The position numbers and the translations under genes are program-made. Below, piece by piece: positions 1 through 8,139 of a stretch of DNA of 64,000 nucleotides (position 1 is its first letter; every line of letters starts with the position of its first letter). The notes below the pieces were generated by a model. The model was not told where the DNA came from and ran no database searches. It saw only the letters and a program-made list of their open reading frames with translations. Source of the stretch: Clostridium brassicae (GTDB taxonomy: Bacteria > Bacillota > Clostridia > Clostridiales > Clostridiaceae); assembly GCF_026738875.1 (NCBI RefSeq), contig NZ_JAPQFJ010000006.1:114716-178715 (forward strand). Reading direction: 5' to 3'.

Positions 1-1
1 A

Positions 2-355
2 AAAAAGAGAAATGCATTGTTCATTATAGCAGAAATCAATGGTAAGATAGTTGGAAACTTGAATTTTTCAGGAGGTCCAAGGCAAAGAAATGCTCATGTT
101 GGAGGATTTGGAGTAAGCATTCTTAAAGAATATTGGGGAAATGGTCTTGGTGAAGAATTGATAAAATATTTAATTGGTTGGAGTAAAAGTTCAGGTATAA
201 TTAGAAAAATTAATTTAAGAGTTAGAACTGATAATACAAAAGGTATTAATTTATATAAGAAACTTGGTTTTTCAGAGGAAGGAATAGTAAAAAGAGATTT
301 TTTAATTAATGGTGAATTTTATGATTCTTTATTAATGGGATTATTTATTGATTAA
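2..355 (+). CDS. GNAT family N-acetyltransferase, 5' truncated by window edge
   Basis: C-terminal part of a Gcn5-related N-acetyltransferase, which would transfer an acetyl group from acetyl-CoA to an amine. The reading frame is open to the first bases of the window, so the true start lies upstream; the TTG at 17 is internal. Visible family marks are the beta4 strand (VGGFGVSI), the acetyl-CoA-binding stretch EYWGNGLGEELI (the usual Q/RxxGxG/A region), and the late motif NTKGINLYKKLGFSEEG, where the Asn and Tyr are typical of the fold. The ending (Y/F-D-S-LLMGL) resembles the RimJ/RimL-like group, but the substrate cannot be told. Confidence 0.85.
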   Translation, partial: KKRNALFIIAEINGKIVGNLNFSGGPRQRNAHVGGFGVSILKEYWGNGLGEELIKYLIGWSKSSGIIRKINLRVRTDNTKGINLYKKLGFSEEGIVKRDFLINGEFYDSLLMGLFID

Positions 356-394
356 AACATATATTAAACTTTAATTATGAATTTATAGAAATAA

Positions 395-436
395 AAAGCC
401 TACAAATATAGGAAAAAACTATATTGGTAGGCTTCA
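395..436. terminator. Bidirectional terminator between convergent GNAT and MarR genes
   Basis: A 9-bp stem (AAAGCCTAC at 395-403 with GTAGGCTT at 427-434) closes a long loop between two convergent genes. Read on the minus strand it is followed by a T-rich run, so it suits the MarR gene best, but it may serve both directions. Confidence 0.6.
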
Positions 437-470
437 CTTTTAATATTATGGGATTGAAACTTAATTATAA

Positions 471-977
471 CTATTCAATCTTTATTAGTTTAACTTCTTC
501 AGGTTGATTCTTGTCTAAGTGAGTCATTTCAGCTGATAATTCTAAGACTTCAGTAAATTTAGAAATATATTCATCAGGTATTTCGTCTAGAATTTCAAAC
601 ATTTTTTTTAATGATGTTTCATATGCATATTCTGAATATATTTTATATATTTCTTTTCCAAAATCAGATACTTTTATAATTACATCCTTACGGTTGTCAC
701 TAGTATGAAATTTTTCTAGTAGCCCTTTTTTTACCATTTTATTAATGTTTTTTGAAAAAGCACTGGGAGAAATACCTAGACGAGAAGCAATTTCTGACAT
801 GTTTTGGTGATTCTCTTCGTTTTCTAAAATGTATTCCACTACCTGAAGTTGTGATGCTGAAAATTTTATTGGAGTATTGTAATTATATTCAGTTTTATAT
901 GATTGTGCATAAGAATTACCAAATTTAATTATCTTTTCAACGAAGTTTCGATATTTTCTCATCCATTCAAGTTCCAT
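471..977 (-). CDS. MarR family transcriptional regulator
   Basis: Winged-helix DNA-binding protein of 168 residues. The start chosen is the ATG at 977-975, preceded by a run of G residues (GGGGG) at proper spacing; the longer open frame upstream is hydrophobic and lacks a site. The HTH lies at about residues 60-90 (HQNMSEIASRLGISPSAFSKNINKMVKKGLLEK) and is followed by the wing with the MarR-typical DNRKDV motif. The long N-terminal and C-terminal helices make the dimer interface. MarR proteins usually repress efflux or stress genes and respond to small phenolic or oxidised ligands; the target is unknown. It is transcribed away from the TetR-MATE pair, with a 350-bp gap. Confidence 0.85.
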   Translation of the reverse strand: MELEWMRKYRNFVEKIIKFGNSYAQSYKTEYNYNTPIKFSASQLQVVEYILENEENHQNMSEIASRLGISPSAFSKNINKMVKKGLLEKFHTSDNRKDVIIKVSDFGKEIYKIYSEYAYETSLKKMFEILDEIPDEYISKFTEVLELSAEMTHLDKNQPEEVKLIKIE

Positions 978-1053
978 GTATAAATTCCCCCAAAAGTTTG
1001 TTGATGTAAGTATATCATACTCATATTTTGAATTCAATATAACAACACAAAGA

Positions 1054-1182
1054 GTTAAACGGAGTAAGCAAGCTATTTTACAAATACAAAACCTTGAAAT
1101 TATGACTAGAAAAATTGCCAACATGTTTATAGATAAAATAATAATAGGTGAAAACCAAGAAATTAAAATTATTATAAAGTAG
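1054..1182 (+). pseudogene. Possible C-terminal relic of a serine recombinase
   Basis: A short open stretch ends with residues of the type LTRKIANMFIDKIIIGEN followed by a basic beta strand and stop. Large serine recombinases and resolvase-like integrases often end with an 'IDKI-I-Y-E-N-x-I-x-I' strand like this. Only about 40 residues remain and there is no start. The match is by eye and weak; it could be chance. Confidence 0.3.
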
Positions 1183-1241
1183 TCACCAAATAAAGCTTAC
1201 TGATTCCAACTAATTCCTAACAAAATAACGATAACCATATA

Positions 1242-1293
1242 TTGACAAGTTAATCTGATTAACTTATAATAGGTTTAGTTAATTGAATTAACT
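1242..1293 (+). promoter_or_regulatory. Consensus sigma-A promoter with two TetR operators
   Basis: TTGACA (1242-1247) and TATAAT (1265-1270) are both perfect consensus boxes with a 17-bp spacer. The spacer is itself a perfect 17-bp palindrome, AGTTAATCTGATTAACT (1248-1264). A second 17-bp copy, AGTTAATTGAATTAACT (1277-1293), follows with only the central three bases changed. Arms are 7 bp, centre-to-centre distance 29 bp. A bound dimer on either site would block RNA polymerase, so this is the likely autoregulatory operator of the TetR gene starting at 1328. Confidence 0.85.
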
Positions 1294-1327
1294 TTTGAAA
1301 TTTTAGTCTTAAAGGGGGATAAAATAT

Positions 1328-1933
1328 ATGCCACGACAAGGATTATCAAAGGAAAAAGTTGTGCAAGCAGCTATAAAATATATGGAGGAAACAGGGAACC
1401 GGGACTTCACATTAAAAGAACTTGCGGCTTATTTATCAATCAAATCAGCCGCTTTTTATAAGCACATCACTAATCTAGCTGAATTAAATTATGAGATTGA
1501 AAAAGTTGCAATTAAAAAATTGAGCGAAGCTATGGAAGAAGCAAGCGTTGAAAAACATGGAAAAGATGCGTTGATAGCACTTGCAGATACTTATCGAAAC
1601 TATGCAAAAACAAATCCTATATTCTATCAAATTCTTTTAACATCACCGGCTGCTAACGAAAAGCTATTAAAAGATACGAAGCGTTCTATTGGGGGAATTT
1701 ACCGACAAATATTGCAATATTATCCTTTATCTGATGAGGAAACTTTCCACTTAGCTCGTATGCTCAGAAGTGCCATACATGGATTTATTACATTTGAACA
1801 TGCTGATTATTTTCAAGCAGAAGTATCTACAGATGATAGCTTCCATTATATGATTGAGCATTTGACGGACTTACTCCCTAAAAAGACTATTGATTCAAAG
1901 GGGGGTCTTGAAAGTGAAAGTACATCAGACTGA
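1328..1933 (+). CDS. TetR/AcrR family regulator of the adjacent MATE pump
   Basis: Ligand-responsive repressor of 201 residues. The N-terminal HTH is clear at residues 28-47 (FTLKELAAYLSIKSAAFYKHI), with the TetR-typical Phe-Tyr-Lys-His ending of the recognition helix. The remainder is helical and resembles the WHG/TetR_C_33-type ligand domain (YRNYAKTNPIFYQILL, then a conserved HGF..FE near residue 157). The start ATG has GGGGGAT upstream. The gene lies behind a promoter with two palindromic operators and its 3' end overlaps the MATE gene start by 20 bp, so the two are co-transcribed. The simple model is a drug-inducible repressor-pump unit. Codon use looks a little less A+T-biased than neighbours, which fits acquisition as a cassette. 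Confidence 0.9.
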   Translation: MPRQGLSKEKVVQAAIKYMEETGNRDFTLKELAAYLSIKSAAFYKHITNLAELNYEIEKVAIKKLSEAMEEASVEKHGKDALIALADTYRNYAKTNPIFYQILLTSPAANEKLLKDTKRSIGGIYRQILQYYPLSDEETFHLARMLRSAIHGFITFEHADYFQAEVSTDDSFHYMIEHLTDLLPKKTIDSKGGLESESTSD

Positions 1934-3293
1934 TTTTGGTTCTGGAAGTGTGGCAAAAAGCATTTTAGATGTTGCACTTCCTATTACTCTCGCCCAAATT
2001 TTGAATTTACTTTACAATATCGTTGATCGTATTTATATTGGACACATACCAGAAAGTGGTGATTTAGCATTAACAGGTGTAGGGGTATGTTTTCCTATTA
2101 TCACGTTAATTATGGCTTTTGGCATGCTATTTGGCTCTAATGGTGGTGCACCATTATGTTCTGTACAGATGGGAAAAGGTGATAATGAAGAAGCTGAAAA
2201 AATTATGGGAACTTCATTTAGCTTATTATTATTAACTGGTTTTATCATTACTGTAATTGGATTGATTTTTGCAAAAACAATCTTATATACTTTTGGAGCA
2301 AGTGAAATAACTTATAGCTATGCTCATGATTATCTGAAAATTTATCTGTTGGGAAGCATAGCTGTTACGATAACTTTGGGAATGAACCCCTTTATCAATA
2401 GCCAGGGTTTTGGAAGAACTGGTATGATGACAGTAGTAATTGGTGCAGCTTTAAATATTGTATTAGACCCTATTTTTATTTTTGTTTTACACATGGGGAT
2501 CAAAGGAGCCGCTATTGCAACGGTTATTTCGCAAATGGTTTCTGCTATTTGGATTATTAGATTTTTAACAGGTAAGTATGCACTACTTAAACTAAATTGG
2601 ATTAGCATGAAAATTGAATGGGAAAGAGTGAAGCAGATTACTAAGTTAGGTTTTTCTGGATTTGTTATGGGGATTACTACCAGTATCGGACAGGTAGTTT
2701 GCAACAAAATGGCATTTTTGTATGGCGGCGATTTGTATGTTGGTATTATGACCGTCTTAAATTCTGTGAGAGAAATTTTTTCAACACCTTTGATGGGATT
2801 TGGTGGTGGTGCTGTTCCAGTTATGAGTTTTAATTATGGAAAAGGAGCATATTTCCGTGTAAAAAAGGCAATCAGTTTTGTTACATGGTGTGGTGTTGTT
2901 TTTGCTTGTATCGTTTGGTTGCTTGTAATTTGTTTCCCTGCTATGTTTATACAGGTATTCAACAATACACCTGAATTAATACAGGCTGGCATTCCCGCCA
3001 TTCGTATATACTTTTTCGGCTTTTTCTTGATGGCACTTCACTCAACAGGACAGAATACATTTATAGCTTTATGTATGGCAAAGGAAGCTACTTTCTATTC
3101 GTTATTGCGAAAGGTTTTTATTGTTATTCCATTGACAATATTACTACCCCATTTGTGGAATCTTGGTGTACAAGGTGTATTTTTAGCAGAACCAATTTCA
3201 AATGTTATTGGCGGCTTAGCTTGTTATCTTGCTATGAGGCGTAAAGTTCAAGTTAAATTAAAAGAACCTATTCAAGGTAAACTTAAAGCCTAG
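1914..3293 (+). CDS. MATE family multidrug efflux transporter
   Basis: Twelve-helix inner-membrane antiporter of the MATE/NorM-DinF superfamily, MepA-like, exporting cationic drugs against Na+ or H+. Length (459 residues) is normal. Motifs seen: the N-terminal PITLAQILNLLYNIVDRIYIGH helix, FGSNGGAPL in helix 2, and the second-half repeat starting around GFSGFVMGITTS with the matching PLMGFGGGAVPVMSFNYGKG. I chose GTG at 1914 because AAGGGGGG at about 1898-1905 lies 8 bp ahead; TTG at 1890 and 1908 are less well placed. It overlaps the TetR gene, implying translational coupling. A terminator follows at 3359. Confidence 0.92.
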   Translation: MKVHQTDFGSGSVAKSILDVALPITLAQILNLLYNIVDRIYIGHIPESGDLALTGVGVCFPIITLIMAFGMLFGSNGGAPLCSVQMGKGDNEEAEKIMGTSFSLLLLTGFIITVIGLIFAKTILYTFGASEITYSYAHDYLKIYLLGSIAVTITLGMNPFINSQGFGRTGMMTVVIGAALNIVLDPIFIFVLHMGIKGAAIATVISQMVSAIWIIRFLTGKYALLKLNWISMKIEWERVKQITKLGFSGFVMGITTSIGQVVCNKMAFLYGGDLYVGIMTVLNSVREIFSTPLMGFGGGAVPVMSFNYGKGAYFRVKKAISFVTWCGVVFACIVWLLVICFPAMFIQVFNNTPELIQAGIPAIRIYFFGFFLMALHSTGQNTFIALCMAKEATFYSLLRKVFIVIPLTILLPHLWNLGVQGVFLAEPISNVIGGLACYLAMRRKVQVKLKEPIQGKLKA

Positions 3294-3358
3294 CAAAGAA
3301 AAAGACTATAACTTGAAATTTCCTATGCCATAATATTAATGTCAGCACTAAGCTGATT

Positions 3359-3390
3359 AATGTGTTTAATTCCACACATTTTATTTTTTT
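3359..3390 (+). terminator. Terminator of the TetR-MATE operon
   Basis: Stem AATGTGT (3359-3365) with ACACATT (3374-3380), 8-base loop, then TTATTTTTTT. Confidence 0.75.
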
Positions 3391-3504
3391 ATTGTTATAA
3401 AATATATTCATATGTAAATAATGGTATAATTGCTTTAGAAAACTAAAGATAAGAAGTGATTTCGCATTAGAAGTATATAAAATGCTATGATAAGGAAGAT
3501 GATA

Positions 3505-4359
3505 ATGGTTTATTTAAATGTTTTTACATTTCCAAATGATGATATGGAATTTGATTTTTTAATAGAGGAAAAAAGAACGTGCTACGATTCGTTTTACCCA
3601 TTTAAGATATTATCAAAACATGGTTTTGAGAGAATTGATTTTGAGCCAGTTACGATTTTATATGGTGGAAATGGTTCAGGAAAATCAACGGCATTAAATG
3701 TGATAGCAGAAAAAACAGGAATCAATCGAGATTCTATCTATAATAAATCTAATTTCTATTCTGACTATGTTAATATGTGTCAGATGCAGCTTGAAGATGA
3801 CATTCCTAAAAATAGTAGAATAATAACAAGTGATGATGTATTTGATTATATGTTGAATATCCGTAACCTCAATGAAGGAATTGACCAAAAACGGGAAAAA
3901 CTTTTTGAAGAATATTTGGATGCGAAATATTCTCAATTCCAAATGAAGTCTATAGCAGATTACGAGCAACTAAAAAAAGTGAATATTGCCAGAAGTAAAA
4001 CGCAGTCACGATTTGTGAGAGATGAATTGATAGATAATGTGAGGGAATATTCGAATGGGGAAAGTGCATTCCGATATTTTATTGAAAAAATTGGGGAAAA
4101 TGGACTATATATATTGGATGAGCCTGAAAATAGTCTTTCTCCAAAACGCCAGATGGAATTAATGAAATTTATTGAGGACTCTGCGCGATTTTTAGGTTGT
4201 CAATTTATTATATCAACACATTCGCCGTTTCTGCTTGCTATGCGTGGAGCAAAAATATATGATCTTGATGAAAATCCAGTTGATGTGAAAAAGTGGACAG
4301 AATTAGAAAATGTACGTACATATTATGAATTTTTTAAAAGATATGAAAATGAGTTTTGA
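3505..4359 (+). CDS. Stand-alone AAA/ABC-type ATPase (COG3910-like)
   Basis: Cytosolic P-loop ATPase of 284 residues with SMC/Rad50-style architecture but no membrane partner. Walker A GGNGSGKST at about residues 54-62, a signature-like segment YSNGESAFRYF at 182-192, Walker B LYILDEPENSLSP at 201-213, and an H-loop STHSPF at 237-242. Such 'AAA_21/AAA_15' proteins are found alone or as parts of defence and toxin-antitoxin loci; the role here is unknown. Start ATG 3505 is preferred because AAGGAAG (3492-3498) sits 6 bp upstream; ATG 3487 and 3499 are in frame too. No partner nuclease or toxin is adjacent: an IS relic follows. Confidence 0.8.
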   Translation: MVYLNVFTFPNDDMEFDFLIEEKRTCYDSFYPFKILSKHGFERIDFEPVTILYGGNGSGKSTALNVIAEKTGINRDSIYNKSNFYSDYVNMCQMQLEDDIPKNSRIITSDDVFDYMLNIRNLNEGIDQKREKLFEEYLDAKYSQFQMKSIADYEQLKKVNIARSKTQSRFVRDELIDNVREYSNGESAFRYFIEKIGENGLYILDEPENSLSPKRQMELMKFIEDSARFLGCQFIISTHSPFLLAMRGAKIYDLDENPVDVKKWTELENVRTYYEFFKRYENEF

Positions 4360-4503
4360 TGTTGTTGAGAGTAGATAGATTATTTTTATTTGGAATGGTT
4401 TTAGATTATAAAGCTGACTTTGAATTTTTAGTTATGAAAATATTATGAAAAATGTATATATAATTATAATGTGTATATTTAAACTAAATATACATTTTCA
4501 ACT

Positions 4504-4528
4504 CACAGGCTTTGCCTGTGGGTTTTTT
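4504..4528 (+). terminator. GC-rich hairpin with T-run, possibly IS200 left-end hairpin
   Basis: CACAGGC-TTT-GCCTGTG followed by GG and TTTTTT. It is a good intrinsic terminator, but it lies 145 bp after the ATPase and 200 bp before an IS200 transposase relic. IS200/IS605 elements carry just such a hairpin at the left end, so it may be part of the same relic. Confidence 0.6.
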
Positions 4529-4726
4529 ACTTATTCAAAATTAAGATATTTTTTAAAAGAAATAAAAGATAACTTTGAAGAAACTTACAAGATAAATATT
4601 TGAAAATGCTTATTTGCTATTGGAGCAAAAGGATTTATTTTATATACGGAATACAATTTTAATATTAATGCGTGATAATATTTATGTGTTGATAAACTTA
4701 CGAATATAATTTTAGATACAAATGAT

Positions 4727-4855
4727 TTTAATAGATACTAAAACCCAAAGTATAAGTTTGAAAACAGGCATTTGTGGGCAGAAGGATATTATGTGAGAAG
4801 GTTGGGGGAATGAAGCAACAATAGAAAAAATCGATTTATTATATATTTTGTGAAC
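4727..4855 (+). pseudogene. tnpA: IS200/IS605 TnpA (Y1 transposase) C-terminal relic
   Basis: Conceptual translation reads F-N-R-Y-stop-N-P-K-Y-K-F-E-N-R-H-L-W-A-E-G-Y-Y-V-R, then after a one-base shift near 4800, G-N-E-A-T-I-E-K. This matches the conserved end of IS200-type TnpA (FDRH..LKYKFGNRHFWAEGYYVSTVG.NEATI.KYI) very closely in pattern. It holds an in-frame TAA at 4739 and a frameshift, and the N-terminal half with the HUH motif is missing. It is a dead, deleted copy. The 370 bases between the ATPase and the sigma factor hold nothing else that I can recognise. Confidence 0.7.
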
Positions 4856-4950
4856 CGAAACACTAATATTTTTGTCTAATATATGTAAACAGAAACTTCG
4901 AAGTGGATTTGTTTTACAACAAGGGGTAAATGCAGAGTGGAGGTGTTATT

Positions 4951-5490
4951 TTGGATTTAGAATTTGAGATTAGGCAAGCTATAGAAGGACATAAAGACTC
5001 ATTTGTAAATCTAATTAAGTATTATGAAATTTCAATGTATAAAGTAGCAAAATCAATGCTTCAGTCAGATGATGATTGTGCAGATGCAATTCAAGAGACT
5101 ATACTTAAAGCTTATAAAGCAATTAGCAACTTAAAACAGCCTCAATTTTTTAAAACATGGCTTATAAGAATCTTGATTAATGAGTGTAATAATATTTACA
5201 AGCTTAAAGGTAAAGTAATTCCAATCCAAGAGATTGAAGTAACTTCTTTTGAAAAGTCAGCGGTTAATAGAATTGATGACAATATCATAGTAGAAGAAAT
5301 GCTTAATTCTTTAGATAATGAGCTTAAAAATATAGTTATTCTTTTTTACTTTGAGGGATTTTCTATAAAAGATATTTCATATTTATTAGAGATACCTGAA
5401 GGTACAGTAAAGTCAAGACTTTCAAGGTCAAGGGGGAAACTTAGAAACGCATTTAAAAATGATTTTATGGGGAGTGAATGCTATGAATAA
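4951..5490 (+). CDS. ECF-type RNA polymerase sigma factor
   Basis: Alternative sigma factor of 179 residues, sigma-70 family group 4. Region 2 spans about residues 15-80 (FVNLIKYYEISMYKVAKSML, then DAIQETILKAYKAI and FFKTWLIRILINEC), region 4 about 120-170 (LDNELKNIVILFYFEGFSIKDISYLLEIPEGTVKSRLSRSRGKL). I chose TTG 4951 because GGAGGTG (4938-4944) is 6 bp ahead; the ATG at 4930 would place this site inside the gene. The next gene is a membrane anti-sigma and overlaps by 8 bp, the standard sigma/anti-sigma arrangement of Firmicutes. Regulon unknown. Confidence 0.92.
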   Translation: MDLEFEIRQAIEGHKDSFVNLIKYYEISMYKVAKSMLQSDDDCADAIQETILKAYKAISNLKQPQFFKTWLIRILINECNNIYKLKGKVIPIQEIEVTSFEKSAVNRIDDNIIVEEMLNSLDNELKNIVILFYFEGFSIKDISYLLEIPEGTVKSRLSRSRGKLRNAFKNDFMGSECYE

Positions 5491-6805
5491 TGAAGTTTTC
5501 GATAGGGAGTTTACAAGTCAATTTGGAAGCTATAAGCCTGAAATTCCTCATGGGGTTTTAGAGAGGATAGATAGAACTTTAGCTTGTTTGCCTGAAAAAG
5601 AAGTAGTAGGCAGAAATAGAAAACATAGATTTGCAATTAATAAGATATTAAAGCACAGTATAGTTGCGGCAACTATTGCAATAACAGTTTTAACTGTTTC
5701 AGCTACAGTGTCGCCAAGCATTGCTAATGCTTTAACTAATATTCCTGTAGTTGGTTCTGTTTTTAAGTTGTTTGGGGATATGGGATTGAAGCTTGCAAAT
5801 GACAAGGGTATATCTACTTTAGTAGATAAAACAAAGATAGATAAGGATATAAAGGTTACAATTACTGATATACTTTTTGATGGCTCAAGGATTTCTATCG
5901 GATATAATGTGGAAGCCAATAACCTTGGAGAAATTGGTAAACCTAATTTATTGGTTAATGGTAAGCCTATTGATTTTTCAATGTCTACTTATGGAAGCCC
6001 ATTAACAGAAAATTCATATGCAGGAGTAATGAATATCAATCCAACAAGTGAACTTCCTAAACATTTTAAACTTACAGTATCATTTAATAAAATAGGAACT
6101 ATAGAAGGAAACTGGAAATTTGAAAATATTGAAGTGAAAAATCAAGCTAATATGCTTAATGGAAAGCTTATAACTCCAATGTTAACTAAATCTCTATCAG
6201 GAGGAAAAAGCATAACCATAGAGAAGATATTTATGTCAGATTCTACAATAAAGCTACATGCAATCGAAACTAATATACCAAAAGGAACGTTTTATGATTA
6301 TCAGTTAATTGATAATTATGGCAATGTATTAGAACCTACGGGAGGCAGTGGCCATGAGGAAAATGGTATTGACAATAAAGAATATACCTTTATACCATGG
6401 AATAATAATCCACAGCAATTTGTTGTAAAGGTATTAGAAGATAAAATAGTTTCCGGAAGAACACTTAAAGATATAAAAACAGACGTAAAAGGAAATTTTC
6501 CCGTTACCATTTCACAAGGCGAAGGGGGAGAAATTTCTTTAAATAAGATAGAGTACCTAAACAATAAAACATTAGTTCACTATATTTATAAAGGAAATGA
6601 CCCATATGGTAATGGAATGTGTGTTTGGGTAGAAGATGAAAAAGGTAATGAACTTGACAACCCTCAAAAGGCTACTAAAAGAAATATAGATGGCTCTTAT
6701 ATATTAGAGTGTTTTCCTATAGACAAAAATAAAAAAATAAAGATAGCTACAAGAGAACTTCCAGATATAAAGAGCATTTTAGAGTTTGAGATACCATTAA
6801 AATAA
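5483..6805 (+). CDS. Anti-sigma factor with DUF4179 domain, single-pass membrane protein
   Basis: 440-residue protein that would hold the upstream ECF sigma factor inactive until an envelope signal arrives. Cytosolic N-terminus of about 55 residues, one transmembrane segment near residues 58-80 (HSIVAATIAITVLTVSATVS), then a large extracytoplasmic part. The region after the membrane (ALTNIPVVGSVFKLFGD...) is the typical DUF4179 opening; the C-terminal half resembles the DUF5643 immunoglobulin-like part. Start ATG 5483 has GGGGAGTGA upstream and overlaps the sigma stop codon. An 80-bp piece of this gene (6642-6722) is repeated nearly exactly at 12750-12829. Two terminator-like features follow. 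Confidence 0.88.
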   Translation: MNNEVFDREFTSQFGSYKPEIPHGVLERIDRTLACLPEKEVVGRNRKHRFAINKILKHSIVAATIAITVLTVSATVSPSIANALTNIPVVGSVFKLFGDMGLKLANDKGISTLVDKTKIDKDIKVTITDILFDGSRISIGYNVEANNLGEIGKPNLLVNGKPIDFSMSTYGSPLTENSYAGVMNINPTSELPKHFKLTVSFNKIGTIEGNWKFENIEVKNQANMLNGKLITPMLTKSLSGGKSITIEKIFMSDSTIKLHAIETNIPKGTFYDYQLIDNYGNVLEPTGGSGHEENGIDNKEYTFIPWNNNPQQFVVKVLEDKIVSGRTLKDIKTDVKGNFPVTISQGEGGEISLNKIEYLNNKTLVHYIYKGNDPYGNGMCVWVEDEKGNELDNPQKATKRNIDGSYILECFPIDKNKKIKIATRELPDIKSILEFEIPLK

Positions 6806-6857
6806 CCACATATTTAAGACCAAGTTCAGATTTAATAAATAAATTAGTAAGTATTTA

Positions 6858-6885
6858 ACAGGGAATAAAAACCCTGTTTTTTTTT
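6858..6885 (+). terminator. Terminator of the sigma/anti-sigma operon
   Basis: ACAGGG (6858-6863), 8-base loop, CCCTGT (6872-6877) followed by nine T residues. Confidence 0.85.
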
Positions 6886-6900
6886 AGGGGCATAATCAAG

Positions 6901-6957
6901 TTTCCTGTAAGTTAACTTTTTCTACTAAAGTCAACTACAAATCCATTTACAGGAAGT
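6901..6957. repeat. Spaced inverted repeat upstream of the XRE gene
   Basis: TTTCCTGTAA (6901-6910) and TTACAGGAAG (6948-6957) pair over 9 bp across 37 bases. It sits directly before the XRE gene's ribosome binding site and could be an operator or a leader hairpin. Confidence 0.4.
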
Positions 6958-6993
6958 GAGTCAACGCATAAAATGTTATTAGAGGTGATAGAT

Positions 6994-8139
6994 ATGAAAA
7001 AATTAAATATAGGTAAATCCATCGTTCAGAAGAGAAAAGAGAAGGGAATAACCCAGGAACAGTTGGCAGATTACATTGGAGTTTCTAAAGCATCTGTTTC
7101 CAAATGGGAATCTGGATTAAGTTATCCTGATATTTTAATTCTTCCTGAGCTTGCAACTTATTTTAATATTTCAGTGGATGAGTTATTGGGATATTCTCCA
7201 CAGCTCACAAAGGAAGACATTAAAAAAATTTATAATAAACTTTCACATGAATTTGCTGTAAGGCCATTTGATGAAGTAATGAAACAGTGTAACGAATTAA
7301 TAAAGAAGTACTATTCCTGTTTTCCTTTTTTACTTTCTATCATTCAATTATTATTAAACTATTCTGCTTTGGTAAAAACTGAGGAAATAAAAAAAGAAAT
7401 TTTTGAGAAATGTATATTGTTAAGTAAAAGAATAAAAGAGGAATCAGAGAACATTTCATATATAAAAAGTGCTAATACTATGGAAGCATTGGCAGAGATG
7501 GCACTAGGAAATATCGAAGAAGTTATTCGCTTATTGGATAATAAATTAACTCCATATAGTGGAGATGATGTCATACTGATTAATGCATATAATATGCAGG
7601 GGAAAACTGATCAAGCAAATGAAGTGAATCAAATACTACTTTACAACAATGTAATAAACACATTAACACTTATAAACAATTATCTTTCATTAAACATGAT
7701 GGAACCAGTTTTGTTTGAAAAGATTTATTCTCAGGGCATTCAGATTATTAATTCTTTTCAACTCACAGATATTTGTACCAATGATGTTTTTGGAATTCAT
7801 ATAGTTGCTGCACAAGGGTATTTAATTCAACAAAATAAAGAAAAGGCAATAGATGCATTAGAGCAATATGTGAATACTGTTTGCAACATGCAATTCCCAT
7901 TGAGTTTTAAAGGAAATGAGTATTTTAGTAAGGTAGATAAATGGTTTGAGGATAATAATTGTATTGGCACAAACACTCCTATAGATGAGACAACAATCAA
8001 GGAAAATCTTGTTAATATAGTTGTTGAAAATCCTGCATTTATATCATTAAGAGAAGATGAACGTTATAATTTGCTTGTTAAAAAATTGAAAAGAAAGTTA
8101 GGGGAAAAAAATGAATGCAATAAATATAGAAAATCTTAA
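6994..8139 (+). CDS. XRE family regulator with C-terminal helical repeat domain
   Basis: 381-residue transcription factor. The N-terminal Cro/CI-type HTH covers residues 6-60 (IVQKRKEKGITQEQLADYIGVSKASVSKWESG.SYPDI..LPELATYFNISVDELLG), a textbook HTH_3. The remainder is alpha-helical with TPR-like periodicity, as in regulators that sense peptides or protein partners. Start ATG 6994 has GAGGTGAT 7 bp upstream. Its last 29 bases overlap the ABC ATPase gene, so regulator and exporter are one operon; this 'XRE-ABC' layout is common in Firmicutes and usually means the regulator controls its own transporter. Confidence 0.9.
   Translation: MKKLNIGKSIVQKRKEKGITQEQLADYIGVSKASVSKWESGLSYPDILILPELATYFNISVDELLGYSPQLTKEDIKKIYNKLSHEFAVRPFDEVMKQCNELIKKYYSCFPFLLSIIQLLLNYSALVKTEEIKKEIFEKCILLSKRIKEESENISYIKSANTMEALAEMALGNIEEVIRLLDNKLTPYSGDDVILINAYNMQGKTDQANEVNQILLYNNVINTLTLINNYLSLNMMEPVLFEKIYSQGIQIINSFQLTDICTNDVFGIHIVAAQGYLIQQNKEKAIDALEQYVNTVCNMQFPLSFKGNEYFSKVDKWFEDNNCIGTNTPIDETTIKENLVNIVVENPAFISLREDERYNLLVKKLKRKLGEKNECNKYRKS

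Noticed and set aside
976..1182. 68-residue plus-strand frame divergent from the MarR gene
   Set aside because: The N-terminal part covers the MarR leader region and there is no ribosome site; only the last 40 residues resemble a recombinase tail and are listed as a possible relic.
3505..4359. Defence-system ATPase (retron, Gabija or Septu type)
   Set aside because: No nuclease, reverse transcriptase or toxin gene lies next to it, so there is no context to support a defence call.
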